Assembly (NCBI RefSeq): GCF_017168235.1
Contig: NZ_JABFAO010000004.1
Location: 841,895 to 905,894 of the forward strand
Direction of reading: 5' to 3'
Source of the DNA: Rhodococcus sp. KRD197
Lineage (GTDB): Bacteria; Actinomycetota; Actinomycetes; Mycobacteriales; Mycobacteriaceae
DNA length: 64,000 nt
Shown here: piece after piece, positions 26,617 through 37,205 of the stretch
Position numbering within the stretch: the stretch's first letter is position 1
Layout: every line of letters begins with the position of its first letter
Made by a program: the position numbers and the translations under genes
Notes under the pieces: generated by a model
What the model saw: only the letters and a program-made list of their open reading frames with translations
The model's database searches: none
What the model was told of the DNA's origin: nothing

Positions 26617-28097
26617 AAGGGACCGGCGAGCGGAAGTCACCTTCGCCGCGCACCAGAATCGGCCTGTGGCTGGAACGGCCGCTGGCATCGTTTCACCTGA
26701 TCGTGACCGTCGCAGCCTTGCTGACGATTCTCGGGCTGGTCATGGTTCTCTCGTCCTCGGCCCCGGAGGCCTACGCGGCGGACGGCTCCGCGTACTCACT
26801 CTTCACACAGCAGTTGATCGGTGTCGGTCTCGGCGTAGTCGGCTTCTACATCGCGCTGCGGATGTCGGTTCGCATGCTGCGCAAACTGTCTTTCCCGCTG
26901 TTCTGCATGTCCGTCGTGATGCTGATGATGGTGCTGATTCCTGGCGTCGGCTCCGAGGGTGCGGACGGCGCTCGTCGCTGGTTCAACGTCGCCGGAGTCT
27001 CGTTCCAGCCTTCCGAGCTGGCGAAGGTGACACTCGTCCTATGGGGCGCACACCTGTTGGCCTCGCGGCGCAGCGAGCACGCCAGTCTGAAGTCGCTGCT
27101 GATTCCACTCGTCCCGGCCGCACTGCTCATGGCCGGACTGATCGTCCTGCAGCCCAACCTGAGCACCGCGATCGCCATCGGGATCATTCTTGTTGCGTTG
27201 CTTTGGTTCGCCGGCCTCCAAGCCCGGTTGTTCGCCATCCTGGTCGGAGGTGGTCTCGCGGCCGCAACGGTGTTGGCCTTCACCGCCGGGTATCGATCGA
27301 ACCGAATCAAGGCATGGCTCAACCCCGGAGACGATCCACAGGGACTTGGATACCAGTCCAATCAGGCCAGGTTCTCCCTCGCGGACGGCGGATTGTTCGG
27401 CGTCGGACCTGGCCAGAGCCGGGCCAAATGGAGCTATCTACCCAACGCGCACAACGACTTCATCTTCGCGATAATCGGCGAGGAACTCGGTTTCATCGGC
27501 TGTATGGCCGTGCTCGGACTGTTCGCCCTCTTCGTCTACACCGGTCTGCGTATCGCGGCGCGTTCGGTCGATCCATTCCTGCGACTCCTCGCCGCCGGCG
27601 CAACGACATGGATTTTCGCACAGGCAATGATCAACATCGGATATGTCGTCGGACTACTGCCGGTCACCGGACTGCAGCTCCCGCTGGTGTCCTACGGTGG
27701 ATCGTCGACGGCGATCACACTGCTCATGTTCGGAGTGATCGCCAATGCTGCGCGGCACGAGCCCGAGGCAATCGCGGCGCTGCATGCGGGCCACCAGTCT
27801 CGACTCGACCGGGTGCTACGCCTGCCGATGCCCGCCTCCTACTCACCACTGCGGGCAGCCGCGGCCCGCTCTCGCTCGACGCGCCCCGCTCTCGGGGCCG
27901 CCGAACGCCGCCGATCCGAAGCGCGAGAGGCAGCACCGCGACCACGCGGTGGTCGCGATATGGCCGAAGTCGGTGGCAGAGCGGGCAGAGAGCGTCAGCC
28001 CGTCCCAGGTCGAAGGCGCGCGGACCCCGGTGTTCGCGGCCGCGGGCAACCCGCCAATGGGCGCAGGCACCCCGATGGGCGAGGATATCGAGGGTGA
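26613..28097 (+). CDS. ftsW: Septal peptidoglycan glycosyltransferase FtsW
   Basis: A 494-residue SEDS family protein that polymerises lipid II at the septum with PbpB. About ten membrane helices; conserved stretches include [45 protein letters not shown] and [18 protein letters not shown]-terminal cytoplasmic tail of about 120 residues, rich in Arg/Ala/Pro and low complexity, follows the last helix; such tails contact FtsZ in mycobacteria. GTG at 26613 overlaps murD and the stop overlaps murG. Confidence 0.95.
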   Translation: MKGTGERKSPSPRTRIGLWLERPLASFHLIVTVAALLTILGLVMVLSSSAPEAYAADGSAYSLFTQQLIGVGLGVVGFYIALRMSVRMLRKLSFPLFCMSVVMLMMVLIPGVGSEGADGARRWFNVAGVSFQPSELAKVTLVLWGAHLLASRRSEHASLKSLLIPLVPAALLMAGLIVLQPNLSTAIAIGIILVALLWFAGLQARLFAILVGGGLAAATVLAFTAGYRSNRIKAWLNPGDDPQGLGYQSNQARFSLADGGLFGVGPGQSRAKWSYLPNAHNDFIFAIIGEELGFIGCMAVLGLFALFVYTGLRIAARSVDPFLRLLAAGATTWIFAQAMINIGYVVGLLPVTGLQLPLVSYGGSSTAITLLMFGVIANAARHEPEAIAALHAGHQSRLDRVLRLPMPASYSPLRAAAARSRSTRPALGAAERRRSEAREAAPRPRGGRDMAEVGGRAGRERQPVPGRRRADPGVRGRGQPANGRRHPDGRGYRG

Positions 28098-29269
28098 ATG
28101 CTCCAACTGAACCGTTGTCGGTCGTCCTGGCAGGTGGCGGCACCGCCGGGCACATCGAACCCGCGATGGCTGTCGCCGACGCCCTCCGTGCGCTCGATGC
28201 CGACGTGCGTATCACCGCACTCGGTACCCAGCGTGGCCTCGAAACGACGCTGGTCCCTGCTCGTGGATACCGCCTCGAACTGATACCTCCGGTACCGCTG
28301 CCCCGCAAGCCCACGCTGGATCTGCTGCGGTTGCCCGCTCGGGTCGTCCGGTCCGTGCGGCGGACCAGGGCCGTGCTCGACGCTACCGACGCGGATGTGC
28401 TGGTCGGTTTCGGTGGCTACGTCGCCCTGCCCGCTTATCTGGCTGCACGCGGCGGTCTGGGTCGCCGGCGAGCAGTTCCCATCGTCGTCCACGAGGCGAA
28501 TGCCAGCGCAGGAATCGCCAACAAAGTCGGCGCGCGGCTGGCTCGGCGCGTCCTGGCAGCAGTCCCGGGTAGCGGGGTCAAGGCCCGCGGTTCCGACGAG
28601 GCGGAGATCGTCGGCATTCCGGTGCGCCCCACCATCACCGGACTGGACCGCGCCGCAACCCGCGAACAGGCGCGCGAGCATTTCGGCCTTCCGTCTCACG
28701 GACCGGTACTGCTCGTCTTCGGGGGCTCGCAGGGTGCGAGGTCACTCAACGAAGCCGTCGCAGGAGCAGCTACGGAGCTCGCCGAGGCCGGCGTCTCCGT
28801 TCTGCACGCACACGGCCCGAAGAACACCGTGGACGTCGCGGTGAACGAATCCGCCGTTGTCGATGGCAGGCCCGCCGCGCGGTACGTTGCCGTCCCGTAC
28901 CTGACTCGTATGGACCTGGCGTACGCCGCCGCAGACTTGGCGATCTGTCGATCGGGTGCGATGACGGTCGCCGAGGTCTCGGCGACCGGTCTGCCCGCGA
29001 TCTATGTTCCTCTTCCACACGGAAACGGCGAGCAGGAACTCAACGCCCGGCCGATCGTCGAGTCCGGAGGCGGCATACTTCTGGCGGACAGCGCGTTGAC
29101 CTCACGCTATGTGGCGGAGAAGATCGTCGAGTTGATCACCGACTCGGCGGCGCTGACACGGATGTCCGCTGGAGCATCGAGTGCAGGTCATCGTGACGCA
29201 GCCACGACCGTCGCGCGCATCGTGCTCGATGTGGCGTCGAGACACAGAAGCGAGGCGCTGGCGCAGTGA
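28094..29269 (+). CDS. murG: UDP-GlcNAc:lipid I N-acetylglucosaminyltransferase
   Basis: A 391-residue GT-B enzyme that makes lipid II on the inner membrane face. Motifs: [22 protein letters not shown] at the N terminus, [17 protein letters not shown], and [33 protein letters not shown] at 28094 overlaps ftsW by four bases. The same frame stays open through almost all of ftsW, but nothing there codes for a recognisable product. murC follows 34 bases later. Confidence 0.95.
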   Translation: MNAPTEPLSVVLAGGGTAGHIEPAMAVADALRALDADVRITALGTQRGLETTLVPARGYRLELIPPVPLPRKPTLDLLRLPARVVRSVRRTRAVLDATDADVLVGFGGYVALPAYLAARGGLGRRRAVPIVVHEANASAGIANKVGARLARRVLAAVPGSGVKARGSDEAEIVGIPVRPTITGLDRAATREQAREHFGLPSHGPVLLVFGGSQGARSLNEAVAGAATELAEAGVSVLHAHGPKNTVDVAVNESAVVDGRPAARYVAVPYLTRMDLAYAAADLAICRSGAMTVAEVSATGLPAIYVPLPHGNGEQELNARPIVESGGGILLADSALTSRYVAEKIVELITDSAALTRMSAGASSAGHRDAATTVARIVLDVASRHRSEALAQ

Positions 29270-29303
29270 CGAGTGAGTCGAAGTGACAAGTGAAGGGACG
29301 GAC

Positions 29304-30800
29304 ATGTCCGAGCTTCCCGCAGAGCTGACGCGGGTGCACATGGTAGGCATCGGTGGTGCCGGGATGTCCGGCATCGCGCGCATCCTGCTCGCCCGTGGGG
29401 GCCAGGTTTCCGGATCCGATGCCAAGGACAGCAGGGCGGTGCTCGCGCTGCGGGCCAGAGGTGCGCAAGTGCGGGTGGGACACGATGCATCTGCGCTCGA
29501 TCTTCTCCCCGGCGGCCCGACGGTGGTCGTGACGACCCACGCGGCGATACCGAAGACCAACCCCGAGTTGGTCGAGGCGCGTCGGCGGGGCATACCCGTG
29601 GTGCTACGGCCGACAGTGCTGTCTTCGCTGATGGAGGGCTACCGCACCCTGCTGGTTTCCGGTACGCACGGCAAGACGTCCACCACGTCCATGCTGATCG
29701 TCGCGTTGCAGCACTGTGGTTTCGATCCGTCGTTCGCGGTAGGCGGTGAGCTCAACGAGGCCGGCACCAACGCGCATCACGGCAGCGGCGAGGTTTTCGT
29801 CGCCGAGGCCGACGAGAGTGACGGTTCGTTGCTCCAATACACACCGAACGTCGTGATCGTGACGAACATCGAGGCCGACCATCTCGATTACTTCGGCACC
29901 ACCGAGGCCTACGTTCAGGTTTTCGACGACTTCGTCGCTCTGCTCGGTCCCGGCGGCGTGCTGGTCGCCTGCATGGACGACCCGGGCTCAGCAGCACTGG
30001 CGCATCGAGTGCAGGCGCGTGCGCTACCGGGTGTACGAGTTCTCGGTTACGGATCGGCCGACACCGAGACCGGTGACGTCGAGATGGCCGTTCGGTTGCT
30101 GCAATGGGAGCCAGAGGACGTCGGCGGGGTAGCGCAGCTGATGATTCAGGGAGAGGACGCGCCGCGAACGTTGCGGCTCGGCGTCCCCGGGCGGCACACC
30201 GCGCTCAACGCCCTGGCCGCGTTCACCGCCGGCATCCAGGCCGGTGCCGAGCCGTCGCACATGCTGGCTGGACTGGCCGGATTCGGTGGCGTGCACCGTC
30301 GGTTCCAGCTGCGCGGACGCGAGCACGGTGTGCGGGTGTTCGACGATTACGCCCACCACCCGACCGAAGTGCGTGCCGTCCTGAACGCCGCCCAGCAACT
30401 CGTCGCCGGCGTCGGAAAAGACGTACCGGACTCCGCGCCCCGCGGCAAAGTAGTCGTGGTGTTTCAGCCGCACTTGTACTCACGAACCGAAACGTTTGCG
30501 GACGAGTTCGGCGAGGCTCTGAGCATCGCCGACGAGGTGGTCGTGCTGGACGTGTTCGGCGCGCGCGAGGAACCGCTGCCCGGCGTGACCGGTGCATTGG
30601 TGGCATCGGCGGTGACGAAGCCTGTCAACTATCAACCCGATCTCTCGCTCGTAGCCAAGCAAGTCGCAGCCCTGAGCGCACCCGGGGACGTGGTGATCAC
30701 GATGGGGGCGGGTGACGTCACGATGCTCGCCGGTCCGATTCTCGACGCACTTCGGTCCAAGACCGATTTCGGGAACGGGACCGGCCGGGCCACGACGTGA
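29304..30800 (+). CDS. murC: UDP-MurNAc--L-alanine ligase
   Basis: A 498-residue Mur ligase adding the first amino acid to UDP-MurNAc. Motifs: [44 protein letters not shown] and [14 protein letters not shown]. The ATG at 29304 has GAAGGG six bases upstream and is preferred to a GTG at 29283. Its position after murG, with ftsQ overlapping its stop, is the standard actinobacterial order. Confidence 0.95.
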   Translation: MSELPAELTRVHMVGIGGAGMSGIARILLARGGQVSGSDAKDSRAVLALRARGAQVRVGHDASALDLLPGGPTVVVTTHAAIPKTNPELVEARRRGIPVVLRPTVLSSLMEGYRTLLVSGTHGKTSTTSMLIVALQHCGFDPSFAVGGELNEAGTNAHHGSGEVFVAEADESDGSLLQYTPNVVIVTNIEADHLDYFGTTEAYVQVFDDFVALLGPGGVLVACMDDPGSAALAHRVQARALPGVRVLGYGSADTETGDVEMAVRLLQWEPEDVGGVAQLMIQGEDAPRTLRLGVPGRHTALNALAAFTAGIQAGAEPSHMLAGLAGFGGVHRRFQLRGREHGVRVFDDYAHHPTEVRAVLNAAQQLVAGVGKDVPDSAPRGKVVVVFQPHLYSRTETFADEFGEALSIADEVVVLDVFGAREEPLPGVTGALVASAVTKPVNYQPDLSLVAKQVAALSAPGDVVITMGAGDVTMLAGPILDALRSKTDFGNGTGRATT

Positions 30801-31582
30801 CGTCCAGGCGGGAGCGGTCGGGACGTCCGAGCACGGACGCCTCGACAGTCCCTGGTTCGGAACCCTCGGAGCGCGATGATCGGCGTCGGGCCCGTGATGA
30901 GGAACGTCGTCGCGTATCGCGGTCTCGGCGCAAGGCTGTGATGATTGCGGTCGCCGTGCTCGCCCTCGTTTCGGGGGGTGTGGCCGCGGTCTATTTCACC
31001 CCACTGCTCTCGGTCCGGGCGATCGAAGTGAACGGCGCCGAGTCGGTAGCCGAGGAGCAGGTGATTGCCGAGCTCGGAGTGACGCTGGGGGAGAGGCTCG
31101 TCCGCGTCGACGCCGGTGCGGCGGCGCAGCGGGTCGCAACGATCCCCGCACTGGCATCGGTGCGTGTACAGCGGGTCTACCCCTCGACGGTCAAGGTCAC
31201 CGTCACCGAACGCGTTCCCGTCGTCTTCGTCGATCAATCGGACGGCACGCACCTGTTGGATTCCAGTGCAGTCGATTTCGCGATTGCTCCGCCGCCGCCG
31301 GGGCTGCCGCGGTTGGTGACCGAGAGCCCCGGCGTCGGCGACGGTTCGACCGAGGCCGCGTTGGCGATACTCGACTCGATGTCACCGGCGTTGCGCGCTC
31401 TGGTCGTGGAAGTGCGTGCGAGTTCCGTTTCGGACGTGTCTCTATTGCTGAACGACGGACGCACTGTCATCTGGGGGGATGGGAGCAAGGCGGAACGCAA
31501 ATCCGCTGTCGCTCTTGCCCTGCTGTCGCAGCCGGGACAGATCATCGACGTGTCGAGTCCGGATCTTCCCACCACCAAGTAG
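30797..31582 (+). CDS. ftsQ: Division protein FtsQ
   Basis: A 261-residue bitopic divisome protein: a basic, Arg-rich cytoplasmic N terminus of about 48 residues, a membrane helix ([20 protein letters not shown]), a POTRA domain beginning [18 protein letters not shown], and a C-terminal FtsQ/DivIB domain. GTG at 30797 overlaps the murC stop. It precedes ftsZ by 204 bases that hold the ftsZ promoter. Confidence 0.93.
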   Translation: MTSRRERSGRPSTDASTVPGSEPSERDDRRRARDEERRRVSRSRRKAVMIAVAVLALVSGGVAAVYFTPLLSVRAIEVNGAESVAEEQVIAELGVTLGERLVRVDAGAAAQRVATIPALASVRVQRVYPSTVKVTVTERVPVVFVDQSDGTHLLDSSAVDFAIAPPPPGLPRLVTESPGVGDGSTEAALAILDSMSPALRALVVEVRASSVSDVSLLLNDGRTVIWGDGSKAERKSAVALALLSQPGQIIDVSSPDLPTTK

Positions 31583-31588
31583 CACTTT

Positions 31589-31613
31589 TCACCGGATCGG
31601 CATCGGCCGGTGA
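31589..31613. repeat. Inverted repeat after ftsQ
   Basis: TCACCGG (31589-31595) and CCGGTGA (31607-31613) flank an 11-base loop. It starts four bases after the ftsQ stop. It could be a weak transcription stop, but no U-tract follows. Confidence 0.35.
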
Positions 31614-31699
31614 TGCAACTTCTGAAATTGTTTCCGTGTCCTCGGCGCGCCTAGTGGCGGATCGAGGTCCCGGTGAATAGCGTTCCGAACGTCGAGTAC

Positions 31700-31730
31700 T
31701 TGACATAACTCTGAGCCTGTGGTTTAGGTT
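31700..31730 (+). promoter_or_regulatory. Predicted ftsZ promoter
   Basis: A perfect TTGACA at 31700-31705 is followed by TTTAGG (17-base spacer) or TAGGTT (19-base spacer, 31725-31730). The transcript would start about 50 bases before the ftsZ ATG, giving ftsZ expression separate from the murein genes. Confidence 0.55.
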
Positions 31731-31786
31731 GAGGGTTTGCCTCGAGGCTCGGGACATCAGAACACAACCACGGAAGGCGAGAGCCA

Positions 31787-33016
31787 ATGACGCCCCCGCA
31801 CAACTACCTCGCCGTAATCAAGGTCGTCGGCATCGGCGGCGGCGGCGTTAACGCGGTCAACCGCATGATCGAACAGGGACTCAAGGGAGTCGAGTTCATC
31901 GCGGTCAACACCGACGCCCAGGCACTGCTGATGAGTGACGCCGACGTCAAGCTGGACGTCGGTCGGGAACTCACACGTGGGCTCGGCGCCGGCGCCGACC
32001 CCGAGGTCGGCAGAAGAGCGGCCGACGACCACAAAGACGAGATCGAAGAGGTGCTCAAGGGTGCCGACATGGTCTTCGTCACCGCAGGTGAAGGTGGCGG
32101 CACGGGCACGGGAGGTGCGCCCGTGGTGGCCAACATCGCCCGCAAGCTCGGCGCACTGACAGTCGGCGTCGTCACGCGGCCGTTCTCGTTCGAGGGCAAA
32201 CGACGTGGCGGACAGGCTGATACCGGCATCCAGCAACTTCGCGAATCCTGCGACACACTCATCGTGATCCCCAACGATCGCCTCCTGCAACTCGGTGACG
32301 CAGCGGTCAGCTTGATGGATGCTTTCCGCAGCGCGGACGAGGTTCTTCTCAACGGCGTGCAGGGCATCACCGATCTCATCACCACCCCGGGTCTGATCAA
32401 CGTCGACTTCGCAGACGTGAAGGGCGTGATGTCGGGCGCCGGCAGCGCCCTGATGGGCATCGGCTCCTCGCGTGGGGAAGGCCGGGCCATCAAGGCCGCT
32501 GAATCGGCGATCAACTCACCACTCCTCGAAGCCTCGATGGAAGGGGCCCGTGGAGTACTCCTGTCCATAGCCGGCGGCTCCGATCTCGGACTGTTCGAGA
32601 TCAACGAGGCGGCCTCGCTGGTGCAGGAAGCTGCGCACATCGATGCGAACATCATCTTCGGAACCGTCATCGACGATTCGCTCGGCGACGAAGTGCGAGT
32701 GACCGTCATTGCCGCCGGATTCGACGGGGGCACACCTACTCGCCGACCCGTCGAAGCGTCCACATCGTCCACTCGCAGTCCGATCGGCTCGGCGCGCTCC
32801 GGCGAGGTGGCCTCCTCGCGTTCGTCCGAACCGGCCGAGTCGGGCGCGGTCTTCCGTGACTCCGTCGGAGGTGGAAACGGCAGTACGCTTCCGCCTCTAC
32901 CGTCCTCCAGTTCCAATGGCGGGTCGAGCAGTCAGTCCGGTTCGGGCCGCCGCGTCCCGGTTGCCGACGACGACGGTGAAGACGACGTGGACGTGCCATC
33001 GTTCATGCGTCGGTAG
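31787..33016 (+). CDS. ftsZ: Cell division GTPase FtsZ
   Basis: A 409-residue tubulin-like GTPase that forms the Z ring. The tubulin signature GGGTGTG is at residues 103-109; [19 protein letters not shown] and NDRLL are typical, and the T7 loop [11 protein letters not shown] carries the catalytic Asp residues. A variable Ser-rich linker leads to the C-terminal peptide [12 protein letters not shown], which binds SepF and FtsW in this group. The ATG at 31787 is preceded by GGAAGG. Confidence 0.98.
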   Translation: MTPPHNYLAVIKVVGIGGGGVNAVNRMIEQGLKGVEFIAVNTDAQALLMSDADVKLDVGRELTRGLGAGADPEVGRRAADDHKDEIEEVLKGADMVFVTAGEGGGTGTGGAPVVANIARKLGALTVGVVTRPFSFEGKRRGGQADTGIQQLRESCDTLIVIPNDRLLQLGDAAVSLMDAFRSADEVLLNGVQGITDLITTPGLINVDFADVKGVMSGAGSALMGIGSSRGEGRAIKAAESAINSPLLEASMEGARGVLLSIAGGSDLGLFEINEAASLVQEAAHIDANIIFGTVIDDSLGDEVRVTVIAAGFDGGTPTRRPVEASTSSTRSPIGSARSGEVASSRSSEPAESGAVFRDSVGGGNGSTLPPLPSSSSNGGSSSQSGSGRRVPVADDDGEDDVDVPSFMRR

Positions 33017-33023
33017 ATCCACG

Positions 33024-33752
33024 GTGCCGCAAGAGACATTCAGGATTCGTCGGGTCACCACCTCCCGCGCGGGAGGTGTGTCGGCCCCGCCGTTCGACAG
33101 TTTCAATCTCGGCGACCACGTCGGAGACGAACCGTCGGCGGTCGCCGCCAACCGTGCCCGACTGGGTCGTGAGCTCGGTCTCGGCGCTGACCGTCTGGTG
33201 TGGATGGAACAGGTCCATGGCCGGTCGGTGACCGTGGTGGACGGCCCTCAGTCGGATCCGATCCCCGTCACCGACGCGGTGGTGACCACCACACGGAACT
33301 TGGGGTTGGTCGTGCTGACGGCAGATTGCGTACCTCTGCTGCTGTCCGACGAGGATGCGGGAGTCATCGCTGCCGTGCACGCCGGCCGAGTCGGGGCACG
33401 TATCGGCATCGTCACCCGGGTTCTCGACGCCATGGTGGAGCAGGGCGCCGAACTGAGCCGTATCGGGGCCTTCATGGGACCGGCGGCGAGTGGGCGTCAG
33501 TACGAGGTGCCCGCCGCGATGCAGGCCGATGTCGAACGCCACCTGCCCGGTAGCGCCACCACGACCGTCAGGAAGACCCCAGGCCTCGATATTCGAGCGG
33601 GGATCAGGAAGCAACTTCTCGATGCGGGAATCGCTGGTGTCGCCATGGATCCGCGCTGCACCATCGAGGATCGCACGCTGTTCAGTCATCGACGATCCGC
33701 CCCGACCGGCCGAATGGCGAGCGTCATCTGGATGGAAAGTGGACCTGCTTGA
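33024..33752 (+). CDS. pgeF: Purine nucleoside phosphorylase-like multicopper-fold protein (PgeF/YfiH)
   Basis: A 242-residue member of the YfiH/LACC1 family (Rv2149c), implicated in purine nucleoside phosphorolysis and peptidoglycan editing in other bacteria. Metal-site residues are visible in MEQVHGRSVTVVDG (His), LTADCVPLLL (Cys) and AAVHAGRVGA (His; most relatives have HAGWRG here, so the Trp is replaced). GTG at 33024 lies eight bases after the ftsZ stop without a strong Shine-Dalgarno, implying coupling to ftsZ. The stop overlaps the TTG start of the next gene. Confidence 0.88.
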   Translation: MPQETFRIRRVTTSRAGGVSAPPFDSFNLGDHVGDEPSAVAANRARLGRELGLGADRLVWMEQVHGRSVTVVDGPQSDPIPVTDAVVTTTRNLGLVVLTADCVPLLLSDEDAGVIAAVHAGRVGARIGIVTRVLDAMVEQGAELSRIGAFMGPAASGRQYEVPAAMQADVERHLPGSATTTVRKTPGLDIRAGIRKQLLDAGIAGVAMDPRCTIEDRTLFSHRRSAPTGRMASVIWMESGPA

Positions 33753-34528
33753 CTGGGCTCATGACTACACCCTCGGACAGGTCGCACCAGATCGAGACCG
33801 CGCTGGAGTCCGTCCGTGCGCGACTGCGCGCAGCGTGCACGTCGGCTGGTCGCGGCAGCAACGAAGTCCGACTGCTTCCGGTGACGAAGTTCTTTCCCGC
33901 CAGCGATGTCGAGATTCTCTGGAAGCTCGGTTGCCGAGAGTTCGGCGAATCCCGCGAACAGGAAGCGTCGGCGAAAGCGGACGAGCTGGCCGAGGTATTC
34001 GCCACCGCACCGGCCCGATGGCACATGATCGGTCACCTGCAACGCAACAAGGCAAGGTCGGTCGCCCGCTGGGCTGCGTCGATTCATTCCGTCGACAGTG
34101 CGCGACTTGTGGACGCGCTGGCGAAAGCGGTCGGCAAGGCGATCGGCGACGGCGACAGGTCAGCACCGCTGGACGTGCTGGTGCAGGTGAGTCTCGACGG
34201 AGATGTTCATCGTGGGGGAGTCGAGCGCGGGGATCTCGACGAGTTGACCGACCGCGTGGCCTCGGCAGCAAACCTGAGATTGTCCGGGTTGATGGCAGTG
34301 CCGCCGATCGAGGCCGATCCCGACGCCGCTTTCGCGGATTTGGCCGAGCTGCATCAGCGATTGTTGACGCAGCACCCCGGTGCGAGCGAGTTGTCGGCCG
34401 GCATGACCTCCGATCTCGAAGCTGCAGTGCGACACGGATCGACGTGCGTGCGTGTCGGTACCGCAATACTCGGTTCACGGCCGATAACCTCGCCAGTACA
34501 GGCCGAAAACCACATCAGTAACAACTGA
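33749..34528 (+). CDS. yggS: PLP homeostasis protein (YggS/PLPBP family)
   Basis: A 259-residue alanine-racemase-fold, single-domain PLP-binding protein (Rv2148c) involved in pyridoxal phosphate homeostasis. The PLP lysine is K47 in LPVTKFFP; GESREQEASAK and WHMIGHLQRNK are family motifs, with SAGMTSDLEAAVRHGSTCVRVG binding the phosphate. Translation probably begins at TTG 33749, overlapping the pgeF stop as TTGA; ATG at 33761 would shorten it by four residues. In Gram-positive dcw clusters it stands between ftsZ and sepF, as here. Confidence 0.92.
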   Translation: MTGLMTTPSDRSHQIETALESVRARLRAACTSAGRGSNEVRLLPVTKFFPASDVEILWKLGCREFGESREQEASAKADELAEVFATAPARWHMIGHLQRNKARSVARWAASIHSVDSARLVDALAKAVGKAIGDGDRSAPLDVLVQVSLDGDVHRGGVERGDLDELTDRVASAANLRLSGLMAVPPIEADPDAAFADLAELHQRLLTQHPGASELSAGMTSDLEAAVRHGSTCVRVGTAILGSRPITSPVQAENHISNN

Positions 34529-34600
34529 CACAGCGCTCGACGAGTGGCAGTGTTTCTGACACTCAGGCCACGTTGACACCCGCCACGGAAGGCAAGATCG

Positions 34601-35296
34601 ATGAGCACCCTGCACAAGTTCAAGGCGTACTTCGGCATGGTTCCGCTCGCGGACTACGAAGACGACTACCTCGACGAACCGGACTCTCATCGATCCTCGC
34701 GTGGCCGCGATCCGTACGGCGATCTCGACGACCGGCGTGATCGTGAATTCGTCAAGCCGTCGTTCTCCTCCCGTCGGCCGACCCGTGACGACCTCGACGA
34801 CGTCGATGGCGAGTACGACGACTACGAGGCGCCTCGATCTGCGCCGACGCTTGCGCCGATCGGCCGAACCTCGCGTTCGACATCGGGCGGAGGGCGCGGT
34901 GCGGCCACCCGTGGGAACCTCGCCGTGGACACGCGCATGGATCCGGAGCGGAGCCTGCGTAGTGATTCGATGGTGCGCGCCGAGTCGCGCCGAAGCCCGG
35001 TCACCGACGACGGCAGCGCCCTGTCGAAGATCACCACCCTGCGCCCGCGTGACTACAGCGAGGCACGGACCATCGGCGAACGTTTCCGTGACGGCACGCC
35101 GGTCATCATGGACCTCGTCGAGATGAGCAACGCTGACGCCAAGCGTCTGGTGGATTTCGCGGCCGGTCTCGCGTTTGCGCTCAGGGGATCGTTCGACAAG
35201 GTCGCAACCAAGGTTTTCCTGCTCTCTCCCGCGGATATCGACGTCTCGCCCCAGGAACGTCGGCGTATCGCAGAGACGGGCTTCTACAGCCAGTAG
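34601..35296 (+). CDS. sepF: Division protein SepF
   Basis: A 231-residue Z-ring membrane anchor. The N terminus [13 protein letters not shown] forms the membrane-binding amphipathic helix. A long acidic and Arg/Ser-rich linker of about 110 residues follows, then the conserved C-terminal domain ([35 protein letters not shown] and [12 protein letters not shown]) that binds FtsZ. The ATG at 34601 is preceded by GGAAGG. In actinobacteria lacking FtsA it is the main FtsZ tether. Confidence 0.96.
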   Translation: MSTLHKFKAYFGMVPLADYEDDYLDEPDSHRSSRGRDPYGDLDDRRDREFVKPSFSSRRPTRDDLDDVDGEYDDYEAPRSAPTLAPIGRTSRSTSGGGRGAATRGNLAVDTRMDPERSLRSDSMVRAESRRSPVTDDGSALSKITTLRPRDYSEARTIGERFRDGTPVIMDLVEMSNADAKRLVDFAAGLAFALRGSFDKVATKVFLLSPADIDVSPQERRRIAETGFYSQ

Positions 35297-35374
35297 GGCG
35301 CTCCGCTCCTCTCGGCATGACCGTCTGACCTGCTCGCTTTGATCGAGCCGTTGTTTTCGGGCAGAGTATGACGT

Positions 35375-35662
35375 GTGGCCTTGTTCGCGGTTGTCTACTT
35401 CATACTTTTCATATTCTGGCTGCTCCTCATCGGCCGCATCATCATCGAATTCATCAGGTCGTTTGCGCGTGACTGGCAACCCTCCGGCTTCGTGGTGATC
35501 GTTCTCGAAGCGATTTTCACTGTGACGGATCCGCCGGTGAAACTCCTGCGCCGACTGATTCCGCCGGTCAATCTGGGCGGGGTTCGGCTGGACCTTTCGA
35601 TCATGGTGCTGCTGTTCGGAGTGTTCATTCTCATGACGATCGTGCGGACATTGGCGTCGTGA
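35375..35662 (+). CDS. yggT: YggT family membrane protein
   Basis: A 95-residue protein with two membrane helices (residues about 3-25 and 72-93) flanking the family motif TDPPVKLLRRLIPPVNLGGVRLD. Function is unknown; the gene is conserved between sepF and wag31 (Rv2146c). GTG at 35375; no good Shine-Dalgarno. Confidence 0.9.
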   Translation: MALFAVVYFILFIFWLLLIGRIIIEFIRSFARDWQPSGFVVIVLEAIFTVTDPPVKLLRRLIPPVNLGGVRLDLSIMVLLFGVFILMTIVRTLAS

Positions 35663-35750
35663 ATATCGCACTATCGCAGTAAGACTTCGTCGGGCGCGCG
35701 CGACCAGCGCGACCGATGTGACAGAATGGACGCCAGTTACAGTTTGATTG

Positions 35751-35778
35751 TTCCGGCTAGTGCGGAATGGGATAAAAC
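35751..35778 (+). promoter_or_regulatory. Tentative wag31 promoter
   Basis: TTCCGG (35751-35756) and TAAAAC (35773-35778) with a 16-base spacer, about 45 bases before the wag31 ATG. The match is weak, but the 161-base gap and high expected expression of wag31 favour a promoter here. Confidence 0.25.
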
Positions 35779-35823
35779 TGAATGCTTGCTCTACCGCCTC
35801 AAGACGCGTGAAGGGATCCTTCC

Positions 35824-36666
35824 ATGCCGCTGACTCCAGCCGATGTGCACAATGTCGCGTTCAGCAAGCCGCCTATCGGTAAGCGTGGCTACAACGAAGA
35901 CGAGGTAGATGCTTTCCTCGACCTCGTCGAGCAAGAGTTGTCGCGACTCATCGAAGAGAACGCCGACCTGCGCCAGCGCGTGGGAGAGCTCGACCAGGAA
36001 CTGGCTGATGCCAAGAGTTCCAGGGGCAGCGCAGCGCAGTCCGCGCCAGTCCAGTCGAAGGCCCCCGAGCCTGCGCGTCCCGTCGAGCCACCGAAGCCTG
36101 CTCCCGTGGTCGCCCCTGCCGCAGCTCCGGTTGCCGCGGCACAGAGTGGCGACTCCAACATGCAGGCTGCGAAGATCCTCGGCCTCGCCCAGGAAATGGC
36201 CGACCGCCTCACCAGCGACGCCAAGACTGAGTCCGAGCAGTTGCTCGGAAATGCGCGCACCAACGCGGAGCGTCTGGTCACGGATGCTCGGACGCGCTCC
36301 GAAGCGATGGTCTCCGACGCCCGTCAGAAGTCCGAGTCGCTCGTCACGGACGCGCAGACACGTTCCGAGACGCAGCTGCGCCAGGCCAAGGAAAAGGCAG
36401 ATGCCCTGCAGGCCGATGCCGAGCGCAAGCACACCGAAATCATGGCGACGATCAACGAGCAGCGTTCGGTCCTCGAGGGTCGCATCGAGCAGCTCAAGAC
36501 GTTCGAGCGCGAGTACCGTGTTCGGCTCAAGTCCTACCTGGAGTCGCAGCTCGAGGAGCTCGAGAACCGTTCGTCGGCCCTCCCGGTGGACAATGGTTCC
36601 GACAGCTTCAACCAGGACAATCAGTCGTCCGGATACAGCCAGTCCTATGCCAAGGGAAACAACTGA
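35824..36666 (+). CDS. wag31: Polar growth protein DivIVA/Wag31
   Basis: A 280-residue coiled-coil protein that marks the cell poles and directs tip growth. The N-terminal lipid-binding domain is [40 protein letters not shown] Pro/Ala-rich linker (about 70-110) separates it from a long C-terminal coiled coil (about 115-255) with heptad and 11-residue repeats such as [24 protein letters not shown] at 35824 is preceded by GAAGGGA. A Ser/Asn/Gln-rich tail ends the protein. Confidence 0.96.
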   Translation: MPLTPADVHNVAFSKPPIGKRGYNEDEVDAFLDLVEQELSRLIEENADLRQRVGELDQELADAKSSRGSAAQSAPVQSKAPEPARPVEPPKPAPVVAPAAAPVAAAQSGDSNMQAAKILGLAQEMADRLTSDAKTESEQLLGNARTNAERLVTDARTRSEAMVSDARQKSESLVTDAQTRSETQLRQAKEKADALQADAERKHTEIMATINEQRSVLEGRIEQLKTFEREYRVRLKSYLESQLEELENRSSALPVDNGSDSFNQDNQSSGYSQSYAKGNN

Positions 36667-36750
36667 CTCTCGTCTGTTCCTGGCTCGGCGCGTGACGGCC
36701 CGTCCTGGATCCGACGACAGCCGTGAGGCTCGTCCGGAGCGAGGAATGCT

Positions 36751-36921
36751 GTGCTGGTTCTGACCTTGTGTGCGGCCGCAATCGGCTTTGCGTTGCTGGT
36801 GGTCGCGTTGACTACCGGGTCCGTAGTATGGGCGTGGGCATGTATCGCGGTCTGTATCGTCGGCGCTGTCCTGTTACTGGTCGGTGCACTCACCGGGCGT
36901 AACAACCCTCCTGAGCAATAG
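36751..36921 (+). CDS. Small two-helix membrane protein after wag31
   Basis: A 56-residue reading frame starting at GTG 36751 with GAGGA five bases upstream and ending TAG at 36919-36921. It is almost wholly hydrophobic: two helices, about residues 3-20 and 25-47, then a polar tail GRNNPPEQ. It lies where mycobacteria carry Rv2144c, a membrane protein, but is shorter, and I cannot confirm homology. The presence of a good ribosome binding site and the membrane-protein composition make it likely to be real. Confidence 0.65.
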   Translation: MLVLTLCAAAIGFALLVVALTTGSVVWAWACIAVCIVGAVLLLVGALTGRNNPPEQ

Positions 36922-36938
36922 AACGGGTGGGCGCGTCG

Positions 36939-36944
36939 TACTAT
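36939..36944 (+). promoter_or_regulatory. Predicted -10 box of the ileS T-box transcript
   Basis: TACTAT about seven bases before the proposed start of the T-box leader (about 36951). No convincing -35 was seen. Confidence 0.4.
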
Positions 36945-36950
36945 CGACGC

Positions 36951-37200
36951 AAAGAGCTTTTCAGGCGTTGATCCGGCCATCACCGGGGAGTCTTCGGAAG
37001 AACGGCCCCATTTCTGCGGGGCTCAGTAGAACCGAACGGGTCGGCCCGTCACAGCCTGTGCGAGTGGCGGCAGGTTCATCGATCGATGAACCTGCCGCAA
37101 ACGGGGTGGTACCGCGGTACTGACGTCCCACACGTCGGTCATCGTCCCCGTGCCGAACGACATCGCCGATTCGCATGCGGATCGGACGGCACGGAAGCGA
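36951..37200 (+). ncRNA. ileS T-box riboswitch (translational type)
   Basis: The leader contains the T-box signature TGGTACCGCGG at 37107-37117, preceded by AACGGGG. A compact Stem I region follows the start and carries an ATC isoleucine specifier, probably at 36979-36981 (CCATCACCGGGGAG). A perfect 30-base palindrome at 37068-37097 forms Stem III. Downstream, CCGTGCCG (37148-37155) can pair with CGGCACGG (37187-37194) right at the ribosome binding site (GGAAGCG), the expected sequestrator. There is no terminator U-tract, so uncharged tRNA-Ile should relieve translational repression, as known for actinobacterial ileS leaders. Confidence 0.88.
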
Positions 37201-37205
37201 GCATC

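Noticed and set aside
26666-28093. 476 codons open in frame upstream of murG
   Set aside because: The stretch overlaps ftsW in another frame and encodes only Arg/Ser/Pro-rich sequence. murG starts at 28094 in a GTGA overlap.
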